The notes: a model not told the origin generated them from the sequence alone. A DNA stretch of 57,640 nucleotides from Muribaculaceae bacterium (GCA_017462345.1 JAFTRI010000015.1:1-57640); one strand, 5' to 3'; shown: positions 9,094-17,691, counted from the stretch's first letter. Translations and numbers: made by a program.

Positions 9094-9651
9094 ATGAAGA
9101 TTTTTAATGACATAATAGGTAATATATACGAGGATAAGGAGCTTGAAAATAAGATAAGCCGATGCGAGATTGAATATCTTAACCTTGACCAATGGACTGC
9201 GCAGAAAAGCCGTTTTATAATGACAGGTGACAGGGATACCCGGTGTGCAGTATCACTGAAACGTCACCGTCTGATTGTTGACGGGGACGTACTGGAATAT
9301 GAGCCTGTCAGGAAATTTGCTATTGTGGCCAAGGTTGATCTGAGTCCTGTTCTCGTCATTGACCTATCGGAAATTGAAAGGAAAGATAAGCCTGAAATCG
9401 TTTCGGCTTGTATTGAATTGGGACATGCGATAGGTAACCAACATTGGCCTGCTGTAGTGAAAGGAACTGAAGTATTTATCCCGCTTACTGTTGATAAAAA
9501 AGTCATGGAAAGTGTCATGGAGACGCATCATTTTGACGGTATATCGTATAAGTTCATGAAAGGACGGGAGGTTATACCCTATCTTGCTCCGCATGAGGTC
9601 AGACGGTTGTTTGGTGGTGCTTCACAAGAGAGTCATTCCCATGACCATTAA
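9094..9651 (+). CDS. ureE: Urease accessory protein UreE (nickel chaperone)
   Basis: UreE brings nickel to the UreDFG complex for insertion into apo-urease in the cytosol. The 185-residue product has the N-terminal UreE domain (about 1-75) and the metal-binding C-terminal domain (about 76-160, ACIELGHAIGNQHWP with the conserved His of GHAIGNQHW). It ends in a short histidine tail, SHSHDH, which is the typical nickel store though much shorter than in Klebsiella. The gene sits behind the hairpin at 9038-9071 and nine bases before ureF. Confidence 0.95.
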   Translation: MKIFNDIIGNIYEDKELENKISRCEIEYLNLDQWTAQKSRFIMTGDRDTRCAVSLKRHRLIVDGDVLEYEPVRKFAIVAKVDLSPVLVIDLSEIERKDKPEIVSACIELGHAIGNQHWPAVVKGTEVFIPLTVDKKVMESVMETHHFDGISYKFMKGREVIPYLAPHEVRRLFGGASQESHSHDH

Positions 9652-9659
9652 ACGTACTG

Positions 9660-10361
9660 ATGATGAATGTGGACAACAACATAATAATACTTATGAGGCT
9701 CCTTGAAATGAGTGATTCACAGTTCCCGGTCGGAAACTTTTCGTTTTCCAATGGGCTTGAGACTGCTTCGTATTCAGGGATGGTTAATGACGCCATGACG
9801 TTGAAACAGTATGTTGTGGCGGCATCTTTGCAATCGGCCTATTGTGACGGGATCGCTTCATTGTTTGCCTATCGGTCGGCATTATCGGACAATTATGACG
9901 GTGTATTGGAGGCGGACGAACAGATTATTATGTGTAAAATGAATGACGAGTCCCGCCAGATGCTGATGCGTATGGGTAAGAAGTTGAGCGAATTATATAT
10001 CCGTATGACCGAATGTGGCATGATGAACAGATTTCTTGGGGACATATTTTCCGGTCGCACATCAGGTACTTATCCTGTGGCGCAGGCAATTGCTATGTGC
10101 CACGCCGGAATTTCCGAAAAAGAAATGTTTGTTTCCCAGCAATATGGGGTTATAAATATGATTCTTGGTGCGGCATTACGCTGTGTCAAGGTATCGCATT
10201 ATGATACACAAAAAATATTGTTTGAAATCTCCGGTCTTGTTGCGGAGGAATATGAGAATGCCAGGAAACTTGATTTTGAAGATATGCAATCATTTGTTCC
10301 GTGTATCGACATAATGGCATCCCTTCATGAAAAAGGGAATATGCGTATGTTTATGAATTAA
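9660..10361 (+). CDS. ureF: Urease accessory protein UreF
   Basis: UreF is an all-helical protein that binds UreD and UreG and gates GTP-dependent activation of urease. The 233-residue product has the family start LMRLLEMSDSQFPVGNFSFS, followed by GLETASYSG, and a middle GTYPVAQAIAMCHAGI segment. Two ATG codons occur in a row (9660 and 9663); either may serve. The gene follows ureE by eight bases and precedes ureG by 22 bases. Confidence 0.95.
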   Translation: MMNVDNNIIILMRLLEMSDSQFPVGNFSFSNGLETASYSGMVNDAMTLKQYVVAASLQSAYCDGIASLFAYRSALSDNYDGVLEADEQIIMCKMNDESRQMLMRMGKKLSELYIRMTECGMMNRFLGDIFSGRTSGTYPVAQAIAMCHAGISEKEMFVSQQYGVINMILGAALRCVKVSHYDTQKILFEISGLVAEEYENARKLDFEDMQSFVPCIDIMASLHEKGNMRMFMN

Positions 10362-10383
10362 AACCATAGTTTAGATTATAAAT

Positions 10384-11019
10384 ATGAACAGTACATGTAG
10401 AATTGGAGTCGGAGGACCTGTCGGCTCGGGGAAAACGGCTATAATTGAGGCTATTACTCCGTATTTATTGGAACAGGGATTCAAAGTGCTTATAATCACT
10501 AATGATATTGTTACGACTGAGGATGCCAAGCATGTCAGAAAAATGTTGAAAGGCATATTGCTTGAAGACAGGATAGTCGGTGTGGAGACAGGAGCCTGTC
10601 CTCATACGGCAGTGAGGGAGGACCCGTCGATGAATATTGCTGCTGTTGAAGAAATGGAAGCAAAATTCCCTGACACTGACATCGTATTGATTGAATCGGG
10701 CGGTGATAATCTGACGCTGACATTCAGTCCTGCTCTCGTCGACTTCTTTATTTATGTCATCGATGTGGCTGCGGGAGACAAGATACCCCGTAAGGATGGT
10801 CCGGGCATATCTCAAAGTGATATTCTGGTAATAAACAAGACCGATCTCGCCCCGTATGTCCACGCTTCGCTTGAGGTAATGGAACATGACTCCAGAATAA
10901 TGAGACCCGGCAAGCCTTTTATTTTCACTAATTGCATGACCGGTGAGGGGATTGATGAACTTGTGGGACTGATACGTTCCATGGCATTGTTTGACAAGGC
11001 ACAAGAAAAGCGGTTATGA
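10384..11019 (+). CDS. ureG: Urease accessory GTPase UreG
   Basis: UreG is the SIMIBI-class GTPase that powers nickel delivery to urease. The P-loop GPVGSGKT lies at residues 11-18, the nickel-binding CPH motif at 72-74 ([12 protein letters not shown]), the Walker B-like segment at [10 protein letters not shown], and the guanine-specificity motif at NKTDLAPYV. The length of 211 is usual. The stop codon overlaps the start of ureD by four bases (ATGA), so the two are translationally coupled. Confidence 0.97.
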   Translation: MNSTCRIGVGGPVGSGKTAIIEAITPYLLEQGFKVLIITNDIVTTEDAKHVRKMLKGILLEDRIVGVETGACPHTAVREDPSMNIAAVEEMEAKFPDTDIVLIESGGDNLTLTFSPALVDFFIYVIDVAAGDKIPRKDGPGISQSDILVINKTDLAPYVHASLEVMEHDSRIMRPGKPFIFTNCMTGEGIDELVGLIRSMALFDKAQEKRL

Positions 11020-11930
11020 AGAAGGATTTCTTATCGGCTAAAGAAATGCTCCCCTATTCCAGTCCCACAAGGGCAATGTATGTAGGTGCGCCGGGTAAGG
11101 TGGGTGCGCTAAGGCTTGGATTTGAACTTGATAATGATGGGAAATGTATCATGCGCGATCATGAGCGTGTAGCACCGCTGATTGTTCAGCGGGAACTGTA
11201 TTGTGACAGGACAATGCCGGAAATGCCGGTGGTTTATATCCTTTCATCGGGAGGACCGAATGTGGATGGAGACAGATATTCCCAATCGATAGAGATGCGT
11301 AAAGGTTCTTTTGCCCATATAACAACGGGAGCTGCCACTAAAATTGCCGAGATGAAGGATAATTTTTCAGCACTTTATCAGAGCATCAGGCTTGATGACG
11401 ACTGTTATTTGGAGTATATGCCTGAAGTCACTATCCCTTGCAGGCATAGCCGTTACATCACCTACACCGATATAGAGTGCCATAGTTCCGCGACACTGTT
11501 TTACAGCGAGATTTTTGCCTGTGGACGCAAGTATTATGGAGACGGGGAGATTTTCAAATATGATATCATTTCGGTGTGCTGTAATGCTTGCCGGAATGAC
11601 GGGAAGAGACTTTTCCGTGAAAAGTTTGTCATACGTCCGGGTGATGATGATGTCCGAAATATTGGAATTATGGGAATATATGATATATTTGCCAATGTTA
11701 TAGTAATGACACCACATGACTGTGCTGAAGAAATATATGCCAAAGTCGATCCGGTAATGACTGACACTTTTGCTGTAGGAATTACTCGGTTGCCCAATAA
11801 TGCCGGATTATTATATAAGGTTCTCGGGAAAGAGACCGAACCGGTTAAAAAGAATGTCAGGGCATTTTGTTCTATAGTAAGGGAAACAGTGAAAGGGAAA
11901 CCGTTATCCGATGATTTTCCCTGGCGGTGA
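11016..11930 (+). CDS. ureD: Urease accessory protein UreD (UreH family)
   Basis: UreD forms the scaffold that binds apo-urease and channels nickel together with UreF and UreG. The 304-residue product keeps the family core: [19 protein letters not shown] and then [15 protein letters not shown], which corresponds to the usual GGDR...TTQAATKIY. Here ureD comes last among the accessory genes, whereas in many Proteobacteria it is first. It overlaps ureG by four bases at its start. Confidence 0.93.
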   Translation: MKKDFLSAKEMLPYSSPTRAMYVGAPGKVGALRLGFELDNDGKCIMRDHERVAPLIVQRELYCDRTMPEMPVVYILSSGGPNVDGDRYSQSIEMRKGSFAHITTGAATKIAEMKDNFSALYQSIRLDDDCYLEYMPEVTIPCRHSRYITYTDIECHSSATLFYSEIFACGRKYYGDGEIFKYDIISVCCNACRNDGKRLFREKFVIRPGDDDVRNIGIMGIYDIFANVIVMTPHDCAEEIYAKVDPVMTDTFAVGITRLPNNAGLLYKVLGKETEPVKKNVRAFCSIVRETVKGKPLSDDFPWR

Positions 11931-11947
11931 AATTAAATGTGTTGAAT

Positions 11948-12904
11948 ATGGAAGCTAATGGTTCTTTAAGATTGGGTTGTCCGGTAACTTATCTGCATTC
12001 CTGTCTGCGCGGTGCCGGACAAGTGATGTTTCAGAATAGCAGTTGGACAGGATTGCTTTTTTTAATCGGTATTTTTTACGGCGCATACGCTGAAGGACAA
12101 CCTCTTGTTGCCTGGGGCGGTGCTGTCGCGTTATTAGTGTCGACAATTACCGGATATGTATTGGAGCAGCCGTCCGATGAGGGAGAGGAAGGACTGTGGG
12201 GTTTCAACGGGATTCTTGTAGGATGCGGTATCATGACATTTGTCGGTAATACTGTCGGTGCTTGGATTGCGATTGTGTTATGTTCGGCACTGACGGTATG
12301 GGTCAGGCGTGGCTTCAACAATATTATGTCTCCATGGGGAGTTTCTTCGTTTACTTTCCCGTTTGTTTTCTGTACATGGATATTCCTTTTGTGTGCGAGA
12401 ACCATGAGTGCCCTACCCTCTGAATATATGTCGGCAGTGTCATTGCCTACTGCTGAGACTGCAATCGTTCATCCGTTGGATCTCCCTCATTTATTGGTGT
12501 ATTGGCTGAAAGGAGTATCACAAGTGTTTCTGATTAACAATTGGGTGTCGGGTGTGTTATTCCTTATAGGGCTGGCTTTGTGTAGCCGATGGGCTGCATT
12601 CTGGGCAGCTGCAGGCTCGGGGATGGCCTTGTTTATTGCAATTGCCTACGGTGCACCGTCATCAGATATAGCAAATGGTCTGTATGGCTTTAGTCCGGTG
12701 TTGACGGCGATAGCCCTTGGATGTACATTTTATAAACCTTCATGGCGCAGTGCATTGTGGTGCGTTTTGGGGACGGTCACGACAGTGTTTATTCAAGGGG
12801 CAATGGACGTGTTGTTTATGCCGGTAGGTCTCCCGACGCTAACGGCTCCGTTCTGTATTGCCACATGGCTCTTTATATTCCCTAAGTTCAAGATCGGTCG
12901 GTGA
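11948..12904 (+). CDS. Urea transporter (UT family)
   Basis: This is an integral inner-membrane channel of the UT (SLC14-like) family, passing urea down its gradient. The two homologous halves are visible: a first LRGAGQVMFQNSSWTGLLFLIG and a second LKGVSQVFLINNWVSGVLFLIG, each with the family L-[RK]-G-x-x-Q-V-x-x-x-N-x-x-[ST]-G motif, and each followed by a GL-x-GFN/FSP-[IV]-L loop (GLWGFNGILVGCG and GLYGFSPVLTAIA). About ten membrane segments are predicted by eye. I chose ATG 11948; the GTG at 11927 would overlap the ureD stop and add seven residues. As last gene of the urease operon it supplies the substrate. Its 3' end overlaps the convergent cupin gene by 17 bases. Confidence 0.92.
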   Translation: MEANGSLRLGCPVTYLHSCLRGAGQVMFQNSSWTGLLFLIGIFYGAYAEGQPLVAWGGAVALLVSTITGYVLEQPSDEGEEGLWGFNGILVGCGIMTFVGNTVGAWIAIVLCSALTVWVRRGFNNIMSPWGVSSFTFPFVFCTWIFLLCARTMSALPSEYMSAVSLPTAETAIVHPLDLPHLLVYWLKGVSQVFLINNWVSGVLFLIGLALCSRWAAFWAAAGSGMALFIAIAYGAPSSDIANGLYGFSPVLTAIALGCTFYKPSWRSALWCVLGTVTTVFIQGAMDVLFMPVGLPTLTAPFCIATWLFIFPKFKIGR

Positions 12905-13403
12905 TGTGTCGGGCAATATCCTGCCACTTGCTGTCAACGTCAGTCTCTCCATCAAAATAAGAGTGTTGTTCATTCATTTTGAATGTTTCTCCATTTGGTA
13001 CAATGATTATTTTGTCGGAATCAGGGTATTCACATACATCATATCCGATGTAGGAACGTATATCCAAGAATATACAGGGCTTTTCACTATGATTATATAG
13101 TTGATGGGCACCGTGTTCTCCTGATTCAAAGAATATCATATCCCCTTCCTCGACAATCACCATTCCGTCAGAAGTGCGTAATGTCGAAGTGCCGGATAGA
13201 ATAACAAATAATTCCTCTGCATATCTGTGAAAATGATATGCTGCATTATATTGTTTCGGATTCAGCTTCCTTATATCAAAATTGAGGTATTCAGGATTTA
13301 TTCCTTTTAGATTTCTTGAAATATCGGTTAACAAACGGAAACCGTCGATTCTATTCGGGTTCGGCTGAAAATCCCGCTCTGATTCCTTTATGATTGATGC
13401 CAT
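12888..13403 (-). CDS. Cupin-domain protein
   Basis: The 171-residue soluble protein has a single cupin barrel. Cupin motif 1 is seen as H57-x-H59 with E63 (YHFHRYAEELFVILSG) and motif 2 as GDMIFFESGEHGAHQLYN with H100 and N104. These residues would bind one metal ion. Small cupins of this type are sugar isomerases, dioxygenases or sensor proteins; nothing here decides among them. The gene is convergent with the urea transporter and overlaps it by 17 bases, so there is no room for a separate terminator. A -7 element lies at 13453-13460. Confidence 0.8.
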   Translation of the reverse strand: MASIIKESERDFQPNPNRIDGFRLLTDISRNLKGINPEYLNFDIRKLNPKQYNAAYHFHRYAEELFVILSGTSTLRTSDGMVIVEEGDMIFFESGEHGAHQLYNHSEKPCIFLDIRSYIGYDVCEYPDSDKIIIVPNGETFKMNEQHSYFDGETDVDSKWQDIARHITDRS

Positions 13404-13452
13404 GATACAATGTTTCTAATTTGCCTAATGCTCAGGTATTCATTATTATATA

Positions 13453-13460
13453 CAAAGGTA
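13453..13460 (-). promoter_or_regulatory. Probable -7 element of the cupin gene
   Basis: Read on the minus strand, TACCTTTG matches TAnnTTTG and lies about 50 bases before the start codon. No clear -33 TTTG. Confidence 0.45.
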
Positions 13461-13553
13461 GATAAAATTGCATAAACAACAATTGCAATTATTTTATCCA
13501 ATAAAATTTAAACAGTTTATGGCTGTAAAGTCTTAAATCGGCAACATTTTCGT

Positions 13554-13561
13554 TATATTTG
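13554..13561 (+). promoter_or_regulatory. Probable -7 element of leader RNA copy A
   Basis: TATATTTG matches TAnnTTTG. Transcription from here would start near 13568 and give a leader of about 315 bases, which contains the structured RNA at 13618-13872. Confidence 0.55.
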
Positions 13562-13617
13562 CATCCGATTCGGAATATGGGGCTAAAGAGATAGCATTCC
13601 GGATACCACATTTTTAC

Positions 13618-13872
13618 AAAAGGTGTTATTGTAATTATCTTCTCGATTCAAACTTGGCCGTATGAAACGTAGCGGAGATAGTTGACAATGGCACCTGCAC
13701 TGATTGTTATATCCACTGTCCTCGTGGCAGTTAAATATGGCAATATCGGTGTGGGGCTGTTGTTTTATCTGCTACACGGTAAGCCAAGACCTGAATCGAA
13801 GATAAGACAAAATACGATTCCCGCACCTTTTTATGTTTACAGGATAAACTGTTTCTTTGGGGATTGGGAAAC
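13618..13872 (+). promoter_or_regulatory. Structured 5' leader RNA, family copy A
   Basis: One of three related leaders in the window. Helices seen: closing AAAAGGTGT (13618-13626) with GCACCTTTT (13823-13831); TTATCTT (13635-13641) with AAGATAA (13799-13805); CGATTC (13644-13649) with GAATCG (13793-13798); CTTGGC (13653-13658) with GCCAAG (13783-13788); GTAGC plus AGATA (13669-13680) with TATCT plus GCTAC (13766-13775); GCACC near 13691 with GGTGT near 13748; inner hairpin ACTGTC with GGCAGT. A hairpin GTTTC/GAAAC (13851-13872) stands 13 bases before the ATG, and its loop GGGGAT (13859-13864) can pair with ATTCCC (13817-13822). Long blocks are identical to copy B (GGTGTGGGGCTGT, GGTAAGCCAAGACCTGAAT). 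Function unknown; cis-regulation of the 13886 operon is the likely role. Confidence 0.75.
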
Positions 13873-13885
13873 ATGATAAACTATT

Positions 13886-14347
13886 ATGAGAACAACTTTA
13901 GGCATCTTAATGATGATGCTTGGCGCGATGATACACGCGCAAGAGTATGAGAGTGTGACCATGACAATGGTCAACGGTTCGACTACAGTAGTAACATTGT
14001 CAGGAGAACCCACAATCAAATTCGCTGATGGTAAACTGATTATTGTTACGGGTGATGCAACAGCTGAGTTTGACCGTCAAAACATTCTGAGGCTCAATTA
14101 TAACGTTGTTGCCGGTGTGGAAAACATCAGTCGGGACAACACTACAATTGAGAATAACGGTAGTGCTTTGATCTTCAACAATCTTCCTTCGGACAGTGAT
14201 ATTATGGTCTATGACATGTCCGGCAGATTATTGAAAAACTATGTCGTGAATGGCAAGAGTTTTGAACTTCCGTTCGATAATCTTTCCAGCGGAATATACA
14301 TTGTGAGCGTTAACGGAATATCAACTAAAATTTCAGTAACACGATGA
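13886..14347 (+). CDS. Small secreted protein with type IX-like C-terminal domain
   Basis: The 153-residue product has a signal peptide (MRTTLGILMMMLGAMIHAQ), then a short beta-rich stretch of about 50 residues with the P-T-I-K-F and I-L-R-L-N-Y strands common in Bacteroidetes surface proteins, and a C-terminal domain of about 75 residues with the sorting-domain pattern (IMVYDMSGRLLKNYVV, LSSGIYIVSVNG, end KISVTR). There is thus almost no cargo between the signal and the sorting-like domain. It overlaps the next gene by four bases (ATGA), so both should be made from the same mRNA behind leader copy A. No enzymatic role is visible. Confidence 0.75.
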   Translation: MRTTLGILMMMLGAMIHAQEYESVTMTMVNGSTTVVTLSGEPTIKFADGKLIIVTGDATAEFDRQNILRLNYNVVAGVENISRDNTTIENNGSALIFNNLPSDSDIMVYDMSGRLLKNYVVNGKSFELPFDNLSSGIYIVSVNGISTKISVTR

Positions 14348-17118
14348 AAAAGATATCGTTTGCGTTAGCTGCACTTATTTCAATTGCGATAGCCTCAATA
14401 GCTTCAGATAATTCATCTTATGTTTGTGGCAATTTTGGCAACATTCTATCATTTGACGACAATGACATTGATAGTATTACATTGTCAAAAGTGGACATCA
14501 ACGGCGTTGAGCACAAAGGCTATGTCACTCAGATAATTCATGCCAAGGACAGTACTTATGTTGCCGAGATTTCAACTATTGACAGTATTTCTTTTGTCGC
14601 GCAGCCTCAGGTGACAGGCGATGAGAATATCTCACTCAATCAAGAGGTTGACCTGGGTCTGTCGGTAAATTGGGCTGGATGGGATATAGGCGCGTCGTCT
14701 CCCGAGGAAACAGGCGCATTGTTTCGCTGGGCGGAAATAGAGGAACAGGAAAATCCGAAAATAGAAGACTATTTCTTGTATATAGCCGAATCAGCTTCAA
14801 AGCCATGGAAATACGATTACGCTGACTTAAGATATAACATAAGCGGGACACAATGGGATGTGGCACGAAAACAATGGGGTGGCAGCTGGCGTATGCCGAC
14901 ACGCAAAGAGGCTGAAGAATTAGCTGATAAATGTACGTGGGAAATGTTGTCTTACAACAATGTAAAAGGATTTAAAATTACCGGACCCAATGGCAACAGT
15001 ATTTTCATGCCGATGACTTACATGGAGAGTGATACAACCATGTATGCCTATCGTTTTACCGGGACTGATGCTCAGACCGATAGACAATCAATGGGTGTTT
15101 ACACCAGTAACGGAAGAGCTTATGTTATCGAGGGCAGTTATGGTAAGTCGGATTATTATGAATACAACTATGCCGGTGGTAATGCAATGACTTATCCCTG
15201 TACAGCCCGATTGCCGGTAAGGGCCGTTAAGGGCGGAGAGCCTGAAAAACTTGCGTTGTTGCCGGAACTGACCTTCAATGCACAGCAAATCGTATATGAC
15301 AATGCCGAATATAATATATATCTATCGCAATGTCTCACCACAACCGACAGCTTGCAGACCGGGAGCTATCCCTATAAGAACGGTTGGGACTTAATGAGTA
15401 TCAACCGTCACCCGCAGTGGCGACGTCACTATGTTGACCTTGGAGTAAAAGCCAATTATGTAATAAGGGAAGCACGTAAGCTGAACAGCCTTAATTATGA
15501 ATTGATTGCCCGAACGTTGCGATTGTTATCGACCCAGTTGACCACCGATGCTTTTGGTGATATGCCGGATAACGAGTTCTATAATTATTATCATGACCTT
15601 ATGCGTCCGAGATTATACGCAGGCGAGGCGCCTCTTCCTGACTACGTGGGACAGACAGAGATATATAAGTGGATGTTCGTTGAACTCGACGAAATATTGG
15701 ATATGTATGAGGATGCAAGTGTGACAGGCAATCCCGACAATTTAGCAATAACCGCTGCCGAAGATTATATATATGCCGGCAACCTGACAGCGTGGAAAGG
15801 GTTGGCATACGCAATAAAAGCCCGCCTATTACTCCGTAATATCCCTAATGTCGACACAAGTTCTGCCAAGTGTCAGGAAATAATCGATTGTGCACAAAAA
15901 GCTATAGATGCATGGAAATCGGCATCAATGTTTGAAGATCCCTGGTTCGGTTGTGAACCACGCTTCTATTTCAGTGGAGGTATATACCGGCTGGATTATG
16001 CTGCTCCTGATTGTTCGCCCTGGAGCCCCGCACAGCCCATAATCAATTCGTGGGAGTCAAGAGGCAACCTATTGACATCGGCTGTCCCGTCCAAATTCTT
16101 TATAGAGGACTGCCTCGGAGTAGTCAATCCCGGTGTTGCTGCTACGAAAATGGGAGACTTAGGTGGTGCAGGCGTTTATCAGAGCTATAACGGTTATGGA
16201 ACTGACCCGAGACTTGCATTGTTACTGATCCCTAATTATGGACCTGTCTCATCTTCAGATGCTTCACGTACGGATCACCTTGCAATACGTTATCTTGAAA
16301 ATAATATCGGAACAAGTTCAAATGTTAAGCTGGCACACTATCCCGACCTTTATGCCGGGGCATACGCCCAGAATGATGGGTACAATCCTCTGTTCACAAT
16401 GGAAGAACTGTACTTCATTCAGGCTGAGGCTCACTATTGGATGGGAAATAAGGGTAAGGCAATGGAACTTGCTCGTGAGGCGACAGAGTATAACATCAAG
16501 CGTCATTTGACGCGTTTTCTGGATGACAATGGCGGTCTATATCCAGGTGTCGGAAACCGTACATCTTCATTATCCGTTGTGCAACAGAATGACCAAAGGC
16601 GTTGGGAACGGATGGTACGTGCATTCCTTTATAACATGGATAACGGTGATACCGAGTATACCCAAGGCACGTGGTTGGGAACCAAGCGCGGAAACACTAT
16701 TCCTGTAACCGAAATCGGGAATAAACATTGGTTCTTCAACGCTGAAGGATATTCACTGTATGACCTCATGACTCAAAAATATATAGCCATGTATATGCAG
16801 CCGGAACAGTGGACAGATATGAGACGCTACCACTTCAGTAACAATCGTAACGGATACGGAATTGGTGCGGATAAAGAGATTGTTTATCCTGCATTGCGCC
16901 GTCCTTATAATCTCTATTCCCCGCATTGGGTAGATGGACTGACCGATACTGAACAGGAAAACACTTGGATTCAGCGACTCAACTACGATCCGCAGATAAG
17001 CGGGCAATATGATAAAGACGAGTTGGAGAGAATCGGTGCATTAGACAATCCTGAATGGTTAAAGAAACCTATGATCTGGGCAGAACCGGCAGGCTCTCGT
17101 GCATCCTTGACTGAGTAA
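14344..17118 (+). CDS. FISUMP-like domain fused to a SusD/RagB-like domain
   Basis: This 924-residue exported protein has a signal peptide (MKKISFALAALISIAIASIA) and then a beta-rich start with the I-D-S-I-[ST] motif. A FISUMP-type segment (Fibrobacter succinogenes major paralogous domain) spans about residues 100-300, with VDLGLSVNWAGWDIGASSPE, WGGSWRMPTRKEAEELADKC and ARLPVRAVKGG. From about 310 to the end it resembles SusD-like proteins: tetratricopeptide-like helices, DAFGDMPDNEF, AWKGLAYAIKARLLL, and FTMEELYFIQAEAHYWMGNK. SusD proteins bind glycans at the outer membrane, normally as lipoproteins beside a SusC porin. Here no lipobox cysteine follows the signal peptide and no SusC gene is adjacent. 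The fusion is unusual; ligand unknown. Confidence 0.75.
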   Translation: MKKISFALAALISIAIASIASDNSSYVCGNFGNILSFDDNDIDSITLSKVDINGVEHKGYVTQIIHAKDSTYVAEISTIDSISFVAQPQVTGDENISLNQEVDLGLSVNWAGWDIGASSPEETGALFRWAEIEEQENPKIEDYFLYIAESASKPWKYDYADLRYNISGTQWDVARKQWGGSWRMPTRKEAEELADKCTWEMLSYNNVKGFKITGPNGNSIFMPMTYMESDTTMYAYRFTGTDAQTDRQSMGVYTSNGRAYVIEGSYGKSDYYEYNYAGGNAMTYPCTARLPVRAVKGGEPEKLALLPELTFNAQQIVYDNAEYNIYLSQCLTTTDSLQTGSYPYKNGWDLMSINRHPQWRRHYVDLGVKANYVIREARKLNSLNYELIARTLRLLSTQLTTDAFGDMPDNEFYNYYHDLMRPRLYAGEAPLPDYVGQTEIYKWMFVELDEILDMYEDASVTGNPDNLAITAAEDYIYAGNLTAWKGLAYAIKARLLLRNIPNVDTSSAKCQEIIDCAQKAIDAWKSASMFEDPWFGCEPRFYFSGGIYRLDYAAPDCSPWSPAQPIINSWESRGNLLTSAVPSKFFIEDCLGVVNPGVAATKMGDLGGAGVYQSYNGYGTDPRLALLLIPNYGPVSSSDASRTDHLAIRYLENNIGTSSNVKLAHYPDLYAGAYAQNDGYNPLFTMEELYFIQAEAHYWMGNKGKAMELAREATEYNIKRHLTRFLDDNGGLYPGVGNRTSSLSVVQQNDQRRWERMVRAFLYNMDNGDTEYTQGTWLGTKRGNTIPVTEIGNKHWFFNAEGYSLYDLMTQKYIAMYMQPEQWTDMRRYHFSNNRNGYGIGADKEIVYPALRRPYNLYSPHWVDGLTDTEQENTWIQRLNYDPQISGQYDKDELERIGALDNPEWLKKPMIWAEPAGSRASLTE

Positions 17119-17131
17119 AATCCATCTTGAC

Positions 17132-17179
17132 AAAAAAGCAGCCGTGTATTGTTTTCAGGTAATACACGGCTGCTTTTTT
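17132..17179 (+). terminator. Strong terminator after the SusD-like gene
   Basis: A 19-bp perfect stem (17132-17150 with 17161-17179) is bordered by A-run and T-run, so it may work in both directions. Confidence 0.9.
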
Positions 17180-17280
17180 ATTCCTACTATCTGACGGGAA
17201 CTATGGCTTGTATTTGCCGGTATGCTCGTAACGCTCTGTTGTAAACCAACCGGATTAATCCACAGAACCGGAATTTTTGT

Positions 17281-17350
17281 GCAATAAGCCTATTTTTGAC
17301 CAATAAACAAAAAACGCCCCTATTTTATGTACTATTTTGACCAATAAGCC
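17281..17350. repeat. Short intergenic direct repeats
   Basis: TATTTTTGACCAATAA at 17291-17306 is repeated as TATTTTGACCAATAA at 17333-17347, and AATAAGCC occurs at 17283-17290 and 17343-17350. The region 17180-17372 holds no gene that I can support. Confidence 0.6.
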
Positions 17351-17372
17351 GGATTTTGTCCCAGCTGTTTTG

Positions 17373-17413
17373 AAAAAAAAAAGCGCAACACGCTGATTAC
17401 TCGCCTGTTGCGC
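17373..17413 (-). terminator. Terminator of the tRNA gene
   Basis: On the minus strand, GCGCAACA (17413-17406) and TGTTGCGC (17390-17383) form an 8-bp stem followed by ten T residues. It ends the transcript of the tRNA gene at 17430-17503. Confidence 0.85.
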
Positions 17414-17429
17414 CTGCTGTTCCGTATCG

Positions 17430-17503
17430 TAGCGGGAACGAGAATTGAACTCGTGACCTCCGGGTTATGAATCCGACGCTCTAACCAACTGAGCTATCCC
17501 GCC
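17430..17503 (-). tRNA. tRNA-Met (CAT anticodon)
   Basis: The minus strand folds as a cloverleaf: acceptor GGCGGGA with TCCCGCT (first pair a G-T wobble, discriminator A), D-arm GCTC/GAGC, anticodon loop TTCATAA, T-arm ACGAG-TTCAATT-CTCGT. The anticodon is CAT and the first pair is not the C-A of initiator tRNA, so it reads as elongator tRNA-Met. A lysidine-modified tRNA-Ile2 also has a CAT gene anticodon and cannot be fully excluded. A promoter motif lies 20 bases upstream. CCA is not encoded. Confidence 0.95.
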
Positions 17504-17522
17504 ATCTATCGTTTTGCGAGTG

Positions 17523-17530
17523 CAAAGATA
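17523..17530 (-). promoter_or_regulatory. -7 element of the tRNA gene
   Basis: Minus-strand TATCTTTG matches TAnnTTTG; a CTTG near 17551-17554 sits at the -33 distance. Initiation near 17516 would give a short 5' leader before the tRNA. Confidence 0.65.
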
Positions 17531-17656
17531 GCGTTTATTATTTAATCACGCAAGTGATTTCACATAAAATTTTAGCGACAGTAATTTAATGTAGCGTGCA
17601 GAAATAATATATACGACATTTAATACGATATATAATTTCACCCTTGAGTTGTCTCA

Positions 17657-17691
17657 CAAATAAAGAGGATGCCTCGTTTTGAGACACCCTC
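17657..17691 (-). terminator. Terminator after glycogen phosphorylase
   Basis: On the minus strand a 9-bp stem (17691-17683 with 17673-17665, two wobbles) is followed by TTTATTTG. The rest of 17531-17656 holds no supported gene. Confidence 0.6.

Noticed and set aside
12858-13100. Plus-strand frame of 80 codons after the urea transporter
   Set aside because: It is antisense to the cupin gene, whose metal-binding motifs are intact.
13618-13872. Cobalamin riboswitch
   Set aside because: The segment AAGCCAAGACCTG recalls the B12 box, but the conserved 5' core of cobalamin riboswitches is missing and the helices do not fit. The downstream genes are not B12 genes.
13682-13876. Open frame of 64 codons before the 13886 gene
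   Set aside because: It lies wholly within structured leader RNA copy A, has no known motif, and the homologous leaders B and C do not keep the frame.
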